Shown: in pieces, positions 49,405-62,401 of the stretch
Layout of the letters: every line of letters begins with the position of its first letter
Numbering within the stretch: the first letter of the stretch is position 1
Assembly: GCA_963573385.1 (NCBI GenBank)
Contig: CAUYLG010071673.1
Location: 1-64,000, forward strand
Direction: 5' to 3'
Source: Cacajao melanocephalus
Taxonomy: Eukaryota; Chordata; Mammalia; Primates; Pitheciidae
DNA length: 64,000 bases
The notes under the pieces: generated by a model
Database searches by the model: none
What the model saw: the letters and a program-made list of their open reading frames with translations, nothing else
Told to the model about the DNA's origin: nothing
Program-made: the position numbers and the translations under genes

Positions 49405-49810
49405 CTGTTTAGTCATCTCAGGCTGCCGTAACAAAGTACACACTGGGTGGCTTAAACAGTCGAAGTGTATTTCCTCACACTTCTGGAGGCTGGAAATCTA
49501 AGATCAAGATGCCAGCAGTGTCTGTGTGTGGTCGTGAGGGCTTTCCCTGTGATGGACGGCTGCCTTCTTGCTGTGTATTCACATGGCTTTTCCTAGGTGC
49601 GTCCACACACACACACACACAGACATACACACAGGGTGATCTCTCTGCTTTGTCTTCTAAGGACACTAATCCTGTTGGATTAGGACCCCACCCTTATGAC
49701 TTTATTTAATCTTAATTACCTCTTAAAGGCCCTACCTTCAAATGCAGACACATTGGGGTTAGGGATTTAATGTATTAATTTGGGGAAGACAAACATTTAG
49801 TCTATAAAAA
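49405..49810 (-). mobile_element. MaLR LTR (MLT1A-like) in L1 ORF2
   Basis: Minus-strand LTR: 'ctgtttagtcatctcaggctgccgtaac', 'actgggtggcttaaacagtcg', 'cacttctggaggctggaaat', 'gccttcttgctgtgtattcacatgg', a CA repeat (49605-49632), 'ggattaggaccccacccttatgac', 'cttaattacctcttaaaggccct' and 'cattggggttagggattt'. L1 ORF2 resumes at about 49811 with 'cattaaacaggctaac'. Confidence 0.85.
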
Positions 49811-50948
49811 CATTAAACAGGCTAACAAAGCAAATGTTATGATCATGCAACTAGATGAAGAAAAATTATTTGACAAAATTCAATACCCATTTATAATAAA
49901 AATTCTCAGCAAACTAGAAATGCAGAGGACTTTCTCAAGTTAATGAAGAACCTTTACAAAACACCTACAGCTAATGTCGTGCTTATGGTGAGAATCTAGA
50001 GACTTTCCCTCTGGGATCAGGATTAAGGTTAGGGTGTTGCTTCCCACCATTCCTATTCAGCATCATACTCAAAGTCCTAGTTAATCCAATAAGACAAGGA
50101 AACTAAATCAAAGGTGTGCAGATTAGAAAGGAAGATATAATATGATATCTCTTCACAGACAACATAATTTTATATATAATCCAAAGAATAGACCAAAAAC
50201 CTCATAGATCTAATAAGTGATTATAGCAACGCTGCAGGATACAAGGTTAATATAAAGAGTTAATTGCTTTTTTATACACCAGAAATAACCAAAAAAATTT
50301 AAAATTAAAGACACAATACCTTTTCCATTAGGATGAAAAATGAAGTACTTAGGAATAAATTTAGTAAAATGTATATGAGATCTATATGAGGAAAACTATA
50401 AAACTCTGATTAAAGAAACCAAAGAAGATTTAAATAAATGGAGGGACATTTCATTGTCATGGATAAACTTAATATTGTTAAGATGTTAGTTTTTCCCAAC
50501 TCGATCTATAGATTCAATGAAATCACAGCCAAGATCCCAGCAAGTTACTCTGTGGATAGCAAGAAACAAAGTCAAAAGACTAACACCACCCTACTTCAAG
50601 ACCTGAAGCTACAATAATGAAGATAGCACAGTATTGGTGAAAAAAATAGACAAACAGAACAGAATAGAGTTCAAAAATAAACCCACACAGATATAGTCAA
50701 CTGATGTTTGACAAAGAAACAAAAGCAATTCAATGAAGAAATGATAGTCTTCTCAACAAAGGGTGCTGGAATGACTGGACATCTAAATGCAAAAAGGTAA
50801 ATAAATGAACATAGACACTGACCTTACGCCTTTCACAAAAGTTAACTCAAAATAGATCATAGACCTAAGCATAAAATGCAAATCCATAAACTTCTAGATG
50901 GCAACGTAGGAGAAAATCTGGTTGACCTTGCATTTGCTTGGTGATGAG

Positions 50949-51650
50949 GTCTTTTGTTTAACTTTTAGTTTCAGTGGTATATGTGCATGTTTGTTGTACA
51001 GGTGATTTGTGTGTCACGGGTTTTTAGTGCAGAGGTTATTTCAACACCCAGGAGATAGGCACAGCACCTAACAGGTGGTTTTGATACTCACCCACTTCTC
51101 ACTCTTCACCCTCAGGTAGGCCCCAGCATCTACTCTAGGGCCTACTTTGTGCATTCCTTTGTGTCCATGTGTACTCAATGTTTACCTCCCGCAGGTAAGT
51201 AAGAACATGTGCTGTTTGGCTTCCATTCCTACATGAGTTTGCTGAAGATCACGGCCTCCAGCTCTGTCCCTGCTGCTGCCAAGGTCATGATCTCACTCTT
51301 TTTACAGCTGCATAGTGTTCCGTGGTGTACATGTAGAACATTTTCTTCATCCAGGGTACCCTCGATGGGCATCTACATGGACTCCATGTCTTTGCTATTG
51401 CGAATAGTGCCATAATAAACATATGCATGCATATGTCTTTATAGTAGAGCGATTTATATTCCTTTGGGTCTGTATTCAAGAATGGGATTGCGGGGTCAAA
51501 TGGTAGCTCTGTTCTAAGTTCTTTGAGAAATCACCAAACTGCTTTCCACAGTGGCTGAAGTAATTTACATTCCCACCAGCAATCTAGAAACATTCCCCTT
51601 TCTCTGCAACCTCGCCAGCATGGTGATGCATTTTTAGGTACAATGCCAGA
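50949..51650 (-). mobile_element. 5'-truncated L1 3' end, tail-to-tail with the large L1
   Basis: Reverse-complement L1: 'ttttagtttcagtggtatatgtgcatgt' (3' end), 'tgtccatgtgtactcaatgtttacctccc' (51162), 'gcatagtgttccgtggtgtac' (51310), 'gcgaatagtgccataataaac' (51401) and 'tttccacagtggctgaagtaa' (51543). The plus-strand L1 does not resume beyond it, so its 3' end was lost, or the join reflects a rearrangement. Confidence 0.85.
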
Positions 51651-51724
51651 AACATGGGTTATTAAAAAATATTTAGATTTAACTAAAAATTGAGACTTTA
51701 AAAATATTTTAAAACTTAAAATCA

Positions 51725-52558
<834 letters not shown>

Positions 52559-52559
52559 A

Positions 52560-52690
52560 GGTTACATAGACACTTTTCTGTTATTATTGTGGTGCTATGG
52601 TTATAGCGTGAATAAGAAAAAGTCTCTATCTTCATATAGCTGAATAAGGGAAGTTACCACAAATATAAACAATCTCATTACAGTATCATA
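52560..52690 (-). mobile_element. L2 remnant
   Basis: Reverse-complement L2 pattern: 'gctatggttatagcgtgaataagaaaaagtctctatcttcatatagctg' followed by 'ataaacaatctcattacag'. Confidence 0.55.
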
Positions 52691-52861
52691 CCAGGTAACA
52701 CCATATAATTTTAAGAAAGAGAAATCAGACTAAAGTACTAGAAAGTGACAGAATTTCCTACTTTATCTCGCGTGCTTAGAAAAGGAATCGTGGAGGACGA
52801 AACAGCTGAAAAGAGAAAGTCAGTCAAGAAAAAGTCAGGAGAGGGCGCAAAGCCACAGTCC

Positions 52862-53206
52862 AGGCTACCGCAATAAAAACTATAGACTGGGTTGCTTATA
52901 AGCAACAGAAACTTACTTCTCACAGTCCTAGAGGATGGGAAGTCCAAGATCAAAGGTGGATTTGGTGTCTGGTGGAGTCTAATCTCTGACTCCCAGATGA
53001 TGTCTCTTTACTGTGTCCTCACGTGGTGGAAGAGGCAAATGAGCTCTTTGCAGCTTATTTCACAAGGGCACTAATCTCATCATGAGGGTTCTGCTGTCAT
53101 GGTCTCATCACCTTCCAAAAGCCCCACCTTTTAATTATTGCCTTGGGGGGGGTCAGAATTTTAAAATATAAATTTTGAGGAGGGGACACAAACATTCAGG
53201 CCTAAG
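52862..53206 (-). mobile_element. MaLR LTR (MST/MLT1 type)
   Basis: Minus-strand LTR: 'gctaccgcaataaaaactatagactgggttgctt', 'cacagtcctagaggatgggaagtccaagatcaa', 'tactgtgtcctcacgtggtgga', 'gggcactaatctcatcatgagg' and 'aggaggggacacaaacattcaggcct'. Confidence 0.75.
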
Positions 53207-54000
53207 CAGGTGATAAAGAATGAAGAAACGTAAACAAAAACATTGTATATGTAACCAGCTTGGTCTTTGAAGTCCAAAGTGTATTTGCCAAGGTAAGTAG
53301 GTGGAAAAGTAGGACCAAGAGGTGGACGAGGGCTGGATACGTGGAGTGCTGTGGTGCTGTGCTGTTCAGCTTGGCTGAACGGGGCTGTGTTTCCCAGAGT
53401 TCTCTGTGTGTTTCTGAGTGAGCTTTGGTCTCTAGAGACATTTTGCATGCGAGTTGGTGGTGGACGTGGATGAGCAGCCAGTTTTGTTTGGCGGTTGGTT
53501 TTGAGGGTGTCATTGTGTCCGGGTGTCAGTGCCGGGCAGCAGGCCCTGTGCAGCTCTCAGCAGCTGTTGCTGGTTTGCTCACCCACCACACCGGTGTGGG
53601 CAGCATCTGCACGTCGCCCCCGCAGCTCCCACCAGATCCCCTCCTTCTGCTTCTCCAAGTCCTAGAAAGCTCATGCTCGGCTCCGTGGGAAAGGGCAGAA
53701 GCTTTTCTTGTAGGTCAGCACGTCACCAAGGTGGAGGGCGAGAGACGGAAGCCACTTCCTGCTGCCCTCTTGGGCTGCAGTCCATCCTCGCTGCCATCTA
53801 CAGCCCTTCCTCCCTGGCTGCCTGTCTGGCTGACGTGGGGTGATTCAGACTTCGCACAATTAGACACTGCTCCACCAGCAAGAATAGCTGAGGAACAATT
53901 TCCTTATTCTTTGCCACTCATAGCAGTTCTGCCTCTCAAATCAAACCCCGACTGCTACAGAAACTGTTATTCCCAGTGGTTCTAGAGAAGGGAGTCTGTA
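53207..54000. other. Unassigned GC-richer block with a 186-codon frame
   Basis: About 800 bp that stand out in base composition. The plus frame 53425-53985 is open for 186 codons but reads as low-information leucine/proline-rich sequence with no domain or signal that I recognise, and a second frame (53523-53843) overlaps it. The phrase structure looks like an old medium-copy repeat that I cannot name. Not called as a gene. Confidence 0.35.
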
Positions 54001-54299
54001 TTGGCTCTGAGTTATGTGCAGTTGGTTCTTTTAACAAATTACATTTCAACGTGTCAATAACACCGTTTCTAGTGGTGGGCTATAGCATGCTGAGGTAAAA
54101 CAGTGACTGAAATTATCACGTGATTGCCTGTGATCAAATGCTTACAGAAAGGAAGTCTTTGAGTTCTAAGTACGCTATGTCTTGGACTATTTTAGTGAAA
54201 ATAGAAAGTATAATAGGGTTGATTAGTTCCTTCTAAATGCACTGGAGAACTTGGAAAAAGAACATTAAGGGCTCAGGCTTTAATTTCTAACTCAAGGCC

Positions 54300-57250
54300 C
54301 AAATAAGAAACCTGGAAGCTTCCGTGACTGGCCTGAAAGAAGCCCTTGTCTCCTACGGCTACAGGGCTGAAATTCCTGAAAACCAAACCGAGGCTAATCC
54401 TGTGGAGGATGGCCTTACAATAAAATCTGAACTGTCTGTCTTCCTGGGTCTCTCATGTTTGAGCCAGAGCCTTGACTCGGGAGGAGGGGCATGGAGAAAT
54501 TGGAAAGGGGCATGTAGGCAGATCTTGATGAAGCTGAGGACTTCTGACCCCAGTTCTGTCAGTAGAATTACTCTTTCCTAACTTAGGTGAAAAAGTTAAT
54601 CTCCTCTTTCTTGAAAGTCTGAAATGATCCTCCTCTGAGGTACTTACTTTTCCGGCAAGAGGCAGATGATTTTTATAAATACTTACCCCCATCACCTCTT
54701 ATTGCTTCTACCCAGGCTTGACTCTCAGCAGCCCTGAAGTTGTGAAATATCACTTGCCAATAGATGGGATACACATCAAACAATTCATAATTTTGCCAAT
54801 TTACATCAATTGAAATTTGTGGAATAAGAGCATGAAATCAGGTGGGAATAAAAAGCTGAATCAGACCAAATTTGCTGATAGAGATCCTCGGTTCAGTGTG
54901 TTATATTACTGCATGGCAATGGCTCTACCAATTTGCTGGATTGGTGGCTGAAATCTGGAGAAATAGTGGCCTACTTAAAGGAATCTGGAACACCAGGACA
55001 TCCCTGGTATACCAGAGAAGAAGGTATCCAACGGCTGGAATGGATTTGTCATGTAAGACCAGCTCTCCAACACCCCAGAAGATTCCCAGGATGGCCCAAA
55101 GGACGTTTCCTTCACCTATGCAGCTAGAAACACAGCTTGGAGGGGAGCCTTAGCATTCTTGAAGAGCTCTATAGTAGCGATTCTATGTAGGCCAGAAATG
55201 ACCATGAAAACCACTACCATCAAAGTAGGCTTCCCGGATTCAGTGAGGATGATGGCGTTCCAGGGTGGCAGGGACCAAGTTGTGAACCGTAATCACCGAG
55301 GGCAAGGGGACATGGTTACTGCGATGGACAGCAGAGCTCTTGCAGTAGCCAGAAGGGGCTGCCTTGCTGAGCTCTTTAGGGACGGCTGGTTGATTACGGT
55401 GTCCCTAGAAGTGCAATGGATTGACAGCCTCCTAAAGCCTAACTTTATTTGTTAAAGCTGAGAAGCTCTAGGTTTTGTGAACAGATGTTTGACTTAAATC
55501 AGCACTATAGAGTGCTGCAGACTCCCAACACGTTTGTAGAGTTGAGCTGGTTCATAAACCAGAGCCCTTGAATGAGGAAGAACCTGCGTCCCTTTGAGGA
55601 AGGACCATGCTACGTAGCCCAATATGTATAGAAAGTATAATTGTCTCAGTCTTACCGAGACGCATCTGTAGCCACTTCCCTGAGGGACTATGCTTTGGAA
55701 AAGGAGAAATAATCAGACTTTTTAGGTATCACTAAACATTGTCTGTAAATTACACTGACTTCTACAGACATGTAACACCACTGTGCTCCACCAATCAGGA
55801 AAAGAGGCTTCTGGAAGTCCGGTGATCAGTGAAGTTTTGGCTCAGGTCCAGCTCTCAGTGGACCCAGTATGTCATCAGTGACATCACGACTCTCTCCTCC
55901 ATTCTGGAATGCATCACTGGAATGTATATACTCAGCAATAGTAGAGTCCCCATATTGGTTCCCTGACCCATGAAGTAAGGGCCATTACAGAAGGCTAAGT
56001 GGATGCCACTAGAACTATTTGTACAGGGAAAATAGTGAGCCAGCAGAATCACCACATTCCTGTGACAGTGCAAAGATTTATGCTACCATCATGGGCTTGA
56101 AGGACTGAGCCCCTAATATCAGTCCCTTGACACTTTTAGGGGAAGGTCAGCACAAGGTAGCAGGTTGGTCCTGTTGGAACTTTTCCGTCGCAGAAGGTAT
56201 AGTGCCTTGGTCTCTCTGGAATCTACACTTCAGATCATATTTTCCTTATCTGCTCACAATGTTTTTGCCAAACCACCAGCAGGGATTTGTGGAATGTCTT
56301 ATTCACCATCATAACATTTAATGCAATATGAAAGAACTCATTTTCAGCAAATGAAGTGGCAGTGGGCCCACACTCATGGAATTCATGGTTTTCACCATGT
56401 TCCCCGTCATACTGAAGCAGCTCACCTGGTAGAAGAATGCACCTGCCTATTACAGACCAACTGGGTGGTCACACGTTACGGGGCTGAGATTATGTCCTCC
56501 AGGGTGCAGAATATGTCTAAACTTGTGACCTGTATATAGTGCTGTCTCCTCCATAGCTAATGTTCACAGCTGGAAATCCAGAGTTGGGAAAGGGTGTGGC
56601 TCCACTGCTGTCACTCCTAGCTATGTGCTAGCATAAAAGTTTTTGACATTCTCACAGCCTTGCACTCTGCTGCTCGAGAGATCTGGGGTGTGAAGGAAAT
56701 AATGCCTCCACCAGGGGACAAAGCGAGGGTTCTGCTGAATTGGAAGTTGAGACTGTCCTCTGGCTGCTCTGAGTTCCTCATGCTGGTCAATCAACAGGAA
56801 ATGAGGAGGGCTCTTGTGCTGGGGTGTGGTGTTTGATCCTCACTGAAATTGTGCTACAGCACTAAGAGGACAAAGTGGTAAATGTCTGGAATGCAGAAGA
56901 TCCCATGGGTATCTCTTAATACTCCTAATATCTCTTAATATGTCCTGTGATTTGATGTCAATAGAAAATTAAAATAATTCAGAAAAGACTGCTAGTGTCC
57001 CAGACTCCTCAAGAATAAAGGCTTGGGATAGCCCACAGTGGAGGACCAGCTGAGGTGCAAAGGAACTGTGGAAGGTAATTGTAAATACAGCAAAACCTCG
57101 TGGTCAGTGACAGAAACAAGGACTGTCATTTATAAATATCTCTTCCTTATTTGATATGAATATGTTTATGTTTATGTTAACCATTTTTTAACTGTAGATG
57201 GCAGTATTTAAGTTACAGGATATTGAAAGGACTCGGCAAGAAGAGAAACC
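54300..57250 (+). mobile_element. ERV-L internal region, decayed
   Basis: Plus-strand endogenous retrovirus-like sequence of the ERV-L class (env-less, MLT2-associated). Gag-like coding traces lie at 54930-55130 (LKSGEI...YLKESGTPGHPWY). Pol-derived text follows at 55150-56250. Integrase-like traces at about 56260-56540 read WAHTHGIH...HVPRHTEAA...LVEE; the aspartate expected before THF is lost amid a frameshift. The 3' non-coding part near 56900-57200 resembles the end of HERVL. Stops and frameshifts are throughout, and much of RT appears deleted. No flanking LTR was identified, so the ends are uncertain. Confidence 0.7.
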
Positions 57251-58010
57251 AACATCATCCAAAGATGAGTGAAGGGGCTTCCTGTCCTGTTTTAGGAAGA
57301 GCATGTGTGTGTTTTGGGTTGTGAGAGGCACAGTTTGACCACGTTAGGTGAAGACGTGGGCTTACTATTGTCTTTCTTTGGCAGTCATGGGTTATTGAGA
57401 TATTTGTTAGCATACTAAGTTGAAAAGGTTGGATTGTGGTGTCTTTGTTCCGCATTAGTACAGCTAAGTTAGAACTATGTTCCCAAGAATTCTCTTCCTT
57501 CTGTAGTTTTATGTTTGTGCTAGATTCGAGAAATCTGAGAGAATCAGGAGCCATATTTTCGATATTCTGAAGGTTAGTGCAAGGTACCAAGCATGTGGGA
57601 ACTTGTGCAGTTTGTTGCCGGTCTTTTTGCTTACCATAAAGATCTCCTTCTTCAGCCTCTCTGAGACATGGGCCAGAAAAATATGCACTTGATGGCATGA
57701 AGGCTACAGGTGGTGAGAGACATCTTGCCTTGTAATATGTCCTTGTAGGCTCCAGTTGTCCTGTGGGTCCAGTTTGTCCTTCTGTCACCCACTTCCAGCT
57801 TTCTTCCCTGACACACTGGTTTGCTGACCTAGCTGTGACTCAGCTGCACACGAGATGCAGAGATGGCAGCTTACAGAGACGCCACCAACCATGACTGTGT
57901 GAGGTCATCCCTTATGACATTCCCATATCTGCTACCACTCAGAGCAGCTCTGCTTCTTTCCCAGACCTCTTGGTGTAAAACCTGAGGCCACGACGATAAA
58001 AGTGTGGATC
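57251..58010. other. Unassigned block with a 177-codon minus-strand frame
   Basis: Follows the ERV-L region. The minus-strand frame 57255-57788 is open for 177 codons, without a recognised domain, signal peptide or membrane segment. The composition is ordinary. It may be part of an LTR element or single-copy DNA, and the frame is probably fortuitous. Confidence 0.35.
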
Positions 58011-58024
58011 CTCTTCAGAAGACA

Positions 58025-58212
58025 ATGGGAAGCCACTGGCAGGTCTTGAACAAAGGAATTTGAATCCTAGCTCTATTCTACCAATTGTGCAGTCTTGGGC
58101 CAATTACTTCACCTCTCTGAACTTCAGCCTCCTCATCTATAAAATAGAGTTAACAATAATGGAATCAAGGGATTAACATGGATAGTGAATGTATACTTAA
58201 CACAGGGTTTGG
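58025..58212 (+). mobile_element. MIR SINE
   Basis: Plus-strand MIR: 'gaatttgaatcctagctctattctacc', 'ttgggccaattacttcacctctctgaacttcagcctcctcatctataaaatag', then the degenerate 3' half. Confidence 0.9.
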
Positions 58213-58484
58213 AGGTGTTCTTGTGGCTGATAGACCAAGTGATTTGTTAAGAGCTTCATGTTCAACGCCTTGTTGTAACGACGCCAGTGAATACTGTAAG
58301 TAATTATCCTTGCAGTGTTGTGAGATTGTGAAGCCAAGAAAATGTAATGAATGTGTTCCAAGCAAGCCTCTGACCTAAGAAGTACGAACAGGAAGCCGAT
58401 CGATCCAGTTGCAGTGACCTGGGCGCCGCAGCAGTGACGTGAGCTGACCAGTGTCCACATTGACATTTTCCTCCCACATTTTTG

Positions 58485-58628
58485 TATGCGCTGTTCACAG
58501 TGCAGTGCTCGACCCCAGGCAGTGCCATCGCCTGTGAGTTCAGTAAAAATGCAAACTCTCAGAATGATTGAGACGGACTCTTAACTGTAACAAGATTCCT
58601 CAGGTGACTTATAGGTGCATTAGATGTT
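58485..58628 (+). mobile_element. hAT-type DNA transposon relic
   Basis: Non-autonomous element pattern: 'gtaaaaatgcaaactctcagaatgattgag' and 'taacaagattcctcaggtgacttataggtgcattaga'. These correspond to the middle and right part of a common Charlie-type MER element. The left terminal repeat is decayed. Confidence 0.5.
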
Positions 58629-58629
58629 T

Positions 58630-60225
58630 TCAGTTTTTTTTCCAATTTTACATTGTGTTAAAATAGGCACAACACAAAATGTCCTGTCTTGACTGTGTTT
58701 GAGTTCAGTGGCATTAACTATGTCCACGCTGTTGCTCAGCCGTCACCACCCCCCATGTCCACAGCGCTTCTCATCTTGAAAACCTGAAACTCTAAGCCCA
58801 GTAAACAGTAACTCCCCACTCCCCTCCCACCCAGCCCCTAGCAACCACCATCCTTTTTTCTGTGCCTATGAATTTTACCACTCTAGGTACTTCATAAAAG
58901 ATAAGTCATATATAGTTTTTTGTGACCTATCTTATTTCACTCAGCATAATGTCCTCAAGGTCCATCCATGCTGCAGCATTTAGCAGAACTCCCTCCTTTA
59001 AAAGACTGAAGGACATCCTATTCTATGTCTATACCACGTTTTACTTATCTGTTCATCTGTCCATGGACACTTGGGTTACTTTCACATCACTATTGTGAAT
59101 CGCGCTGCTGTCAGCACAAGTGCATAAATATCTCCTCAAGGTCTTGCTTTCAATTCTTTGAGATATCTCCCCAGAAGTGACATTGCAGGATCGTATGGTA
59201 ATTTTATCCCTAACGTTTAGAAAACACCCATACTGTTTTCCACAGGGGCAGCAACATTTCTGCATTTTGTATTCCCACCAGTAGTAAACAACGGTTCCAA
59301 TTTCTCCACATACTCACCAACACTTGCTGTTTTCTGTTTATTTGATAATGGCCATCCTCATGAGTGTGACGTGGCATCTCATTGTATTTTTGACTTGCAT
59401 TTTCCCAGTTACTAATCATATTGAGCATCTTTTCATGTGCTGTTTTGGCCATTTGTATATCACTTTTTGAGGAAAGCCTATTTAAGTATTTTGCCCAATT
59501 GTGAATCAGGTTAAAGTTCTCTATACATGCTGAATGTTATCTCTTTTCAAATACAGAATTTGCAAATATTTTCTTCAATTCTGTGGATTAACTTTTTACT
59601 TTGTTGATCTTGTCTTTTGATGTACAAAGTTTTAGAAATTTTTATGAACTCCAGTTTGTCAATTTTTTTCTTTTATTGTCAATACCTTTGGTGTCATATC
59701 CAATAAAGTATTAATACTGTCAAATATAAAGTCATGAAGCTTTTTCCCTGTGTTTTCTCGTTGGAGTTTTATTGTTTTAGGTCTTATAATTTGGTGTTTG
59801 ATCTATTTTAAATTAATTTTTGTTTATGATGTTAGGTAAGAGTTCAACTTCATTCTTTTTCCCCACAACATTTGTTGAAGAGACTGTTCTTTGTCCATTA
59901 AATGGTCTTGGGACCCTCGTCAGAAGTCATTTGACCATATACGTGCAAGATTTAGTTCTGAGCTCTCTATTCTGCTGTACTGGTCTATATGTTTGCCATC
60001 ACGTCAGTATACCCTGATTTGATTACTGTGGCTTTGTAGTAAGTTTTGAAATCAGGAAGTGTGAATCCTCCAGCTTTTTAATTTTTTTAATTTTTTAAAA
60101 ATCTTTTTTCTTTTCTTTCCGCAGGTGTTGACACTCTTCTTTTTCAAGATTGTTTTGGCTATTTAGGGTTCCTTGAGGTTCAATACAGATTTTAGGGTGG
60201 GCTTTTCTATTTCTGTGCATTCAGC
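58630..60225 (-). mobile_element. L1 late ORF2 and 3' UTR, minus strand
   Basis: Reverse-complement L1: 'cccccatgtccacagcgcttctcatcttg' (3' UTR), 'cactcagcataatgtcctcaaggtccatccatg' (58939), 'gttttccacaggggcagcaacatt' (59234), 'gagcatcttttcatgtgctgttttggcc' (59425), 'gtcatgaagctttttccctgtg' (59732), 'ttgtagtaagttttgaaatcagg' (60035) and 'ttttcaagattgttttggctattt' (60142). L1M/L1PB type. Confidence 0.85.
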
Positions 60226-60405
60226 TTTCAGAAATGCTGGTCTACTGTCTCTCCTGATCTCTAGGTCCTCTGCTGAAGCCTTGGAGAAAAGTGAGCCCCA
60301 ACTTGACTCCTGCCGTTCCCCATTTTTTACCAAGTCACGATGGGCTCTCCTTTCCTAATCACATGTCCTTAATGTTGAGAAAACTAAATGTCAACAGGCA
60401 TCAGT

Positions 60406-60850
60406 GCATTGATTATTTTCATCGTTCATTCATCCACTAAATACGACTCTGTGCCAGAGAGACACCCTGAAAAGTCTCAACACCTTCAAGCCACAAAACA
60501 GCCAAAATATAGATGAAAGTGCTGTAATTAATTTTTTAAGGTAAAATGGGAATAAATTGATGATCTGGGGAAAATCAAGGTAGCTTTCATAGAGAATATG
60601 CCCCTTGAGATGACTCCTAAAAGGAGAGCAGGATTTGGAGAGGTTATTCCAGGCAGTAACCTGCAGTATTGCTCTCTGGGCATTTGTGACTGGCGCCGTG
60701 TTACACTGTAGCATGGAGCGCAATATGAGAGGGGAGGAGGAATTGTTAAAAAAAAAAAAGGGAGGGAGGGAGGGGCTGGCGTTGAGCCGAGAGGTAGACA
60801 AGAGAGACGTTGTGAAGAGCCTTACGGATACCAACATACCGGAGATTCTG
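60406..60850 (-). mobile_element. L2
   Basis: Longer reverse-complement L2 piece: 'cgttcattcatccactaaatacg', 'ggtagctttcatagagaatatgcccc', 'gagatgactcctaaaaggagagcagg', 'ggttattccaggcagtaac' and 'gtgaagagccttacggatacc'. A poly(A)/GGGA tract interrupts it at 60747-60774. Confidence 0.7.
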
Positions 60851-61436
60851 AGGTGTTCCTCATTTCAAAGAAAATATTCCCAGTGTTCCCATATAAAAGC
60901 TGTAATACTTACAAGACACTGTGGTCCGCCTCTGGTTCAGAAGATACAAGCTCTTTATAGCCTATCCTGTTAAGGGTGCGGAGGCGTCTATTTCTAAGTG
61001 ATAAAAGCAAGAAGGAGCAGGGGCACAGAAGAGATGAGGAAATGAGCTCCGACGTCATCGACGAGACACCAGCCAGGAAGGAATGCGCCTGTCACTCCAG
61101 GAAAGGAAGTGGGACATCTGGCCATCGACCTTTGGCCCCAAACTCTCCGTCTTTCTGGATGTCTTGATTCTCCCTTCACCATTGTCCACGCTCTGGATCT
61201 TCACACAAAGAGCGTCTTCTCTACCTGGGTCCCATTTCCTTGGAATCCTAATAATAGGTGATTGACGATATATCATAAAAATAAATTTAACTCTGATAAT
61301 AATAGCCAGTGATGTCTAATGTATTTCTGTATTAAAGTTTCTGTTTTAATTAAATAGATTTATGGGCAAAACTGACAAACTTTGTAGGTATCCCATGTGG
61401 CAGCAAAGCCAGAACCAGGCTAAGTTCTAAGAAAAT
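60851..61436. other. Unassigned spacer with CpG/CRE-like patch
   Basis: No repeat recognised. 61048-61064 contains four CpGs and a GACGTCAT motif (61051-61058), similar to an ATF/CREB site. Short overlapping frames on both strands (60976-61276) have no recognisable product. Confidence 0.4.
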
Positions 61437-61437
61437 G

Positions 61438-62048
61438 TGGAGCAGCTCCCATTTTGTTTTGAGAACAACACAAGTACTTTGGCCAACTGTTTGGCAGTGT
61501 CTTATAAAATTAAGCTTATAGTAATGCCAGGAGGCTACAGTGACACTTCTGGATATTTACCCAAGAGAAATGAAAATATGCATCCTCAAAAAGATTTGCA
61601 TGGAATGTTTATAGCTTCCTATTTATAATAGCCAGGACTGTAAACAACCTAAATAACCATCAACATCAAGAATGCAAAAGCAAAATGTTGCATTCAGTAG
61701 AACAGTCCTCAGCTACAAAAAGGGTTAACCCCTAGCTCATGCAGCATGACTGGATCCCAAAATGCAGGATGAATTCTGTGGGAAACAAGACAATCATAAA
61801 AAACTAGCACTGTATGAGTCAACTTATATGACGTTCTACGTAGGCAAAACTATACATAGTGATGGAATTCAGAACAATATTTGTCTTGAGCAGGGAGATA
61901 ATGATGGGAATGGAGCATAAGGTAATAAAATGTTCTGCATCTTCTTTTGACGGTTGGTTACTCTCAGTATACAGTTGTTAAACTTGTTGAGTTGAATACT
62001 TAAGATCTGCCTATATATTACATCTCAACTGTACATTAATTACGTATC
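61438..62048 (+). mobile_element. L1M late ORF2/3' UTR fragment
   Basis: Plus-strand L1: 'ggatatttacccaagagaaatgaaaatatgcatcc' (61551), 'ttataatagccaggactgtaaacaacctaaataaccatcaaca' (61622), 'ctgtatgagtcaacttatatgacgttc' (61811) and 'tatacagttgttaaacttgttg' (61968). Typical of old L1M 3' regions. Confidence 0.8.
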
Positions 62049-62400
62049 TTGTTTCTGTCTCAACCTCCTATTTCTTCATATGCAAAAGAGGTAAGGAAGT
62101 CCACATAAGTGCAGCAGCTAATATGCCTCTCAAGCATGATCCACACAGGAAGAATTATTTATGGCAGAGATTAGGGTGTGGATGGCATATTTGGGAGCTG
62201 CCAGGTGGTTCTGGGAGCGCTGCTCATCAATCTTCCTAATGTTCCCCTTTCCACTGCAAAAATACTCTCAGCTACTTCATTTTGTCGTTAAACAAGGAAA
62301 TGATGGAAAATGATGCAATTTCTTGGCGTTCCCTAGCTCTGTACATGGAGAGGACCAGGGAGCAGCCACACCCCCATAGCACTGAGCACACCTAACACAG
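62049..62400. other. Unassigned spacer
   Basis: No gene or named repeat is visible. Confidence 0.4.
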
Positions 62401-62401
62401 A

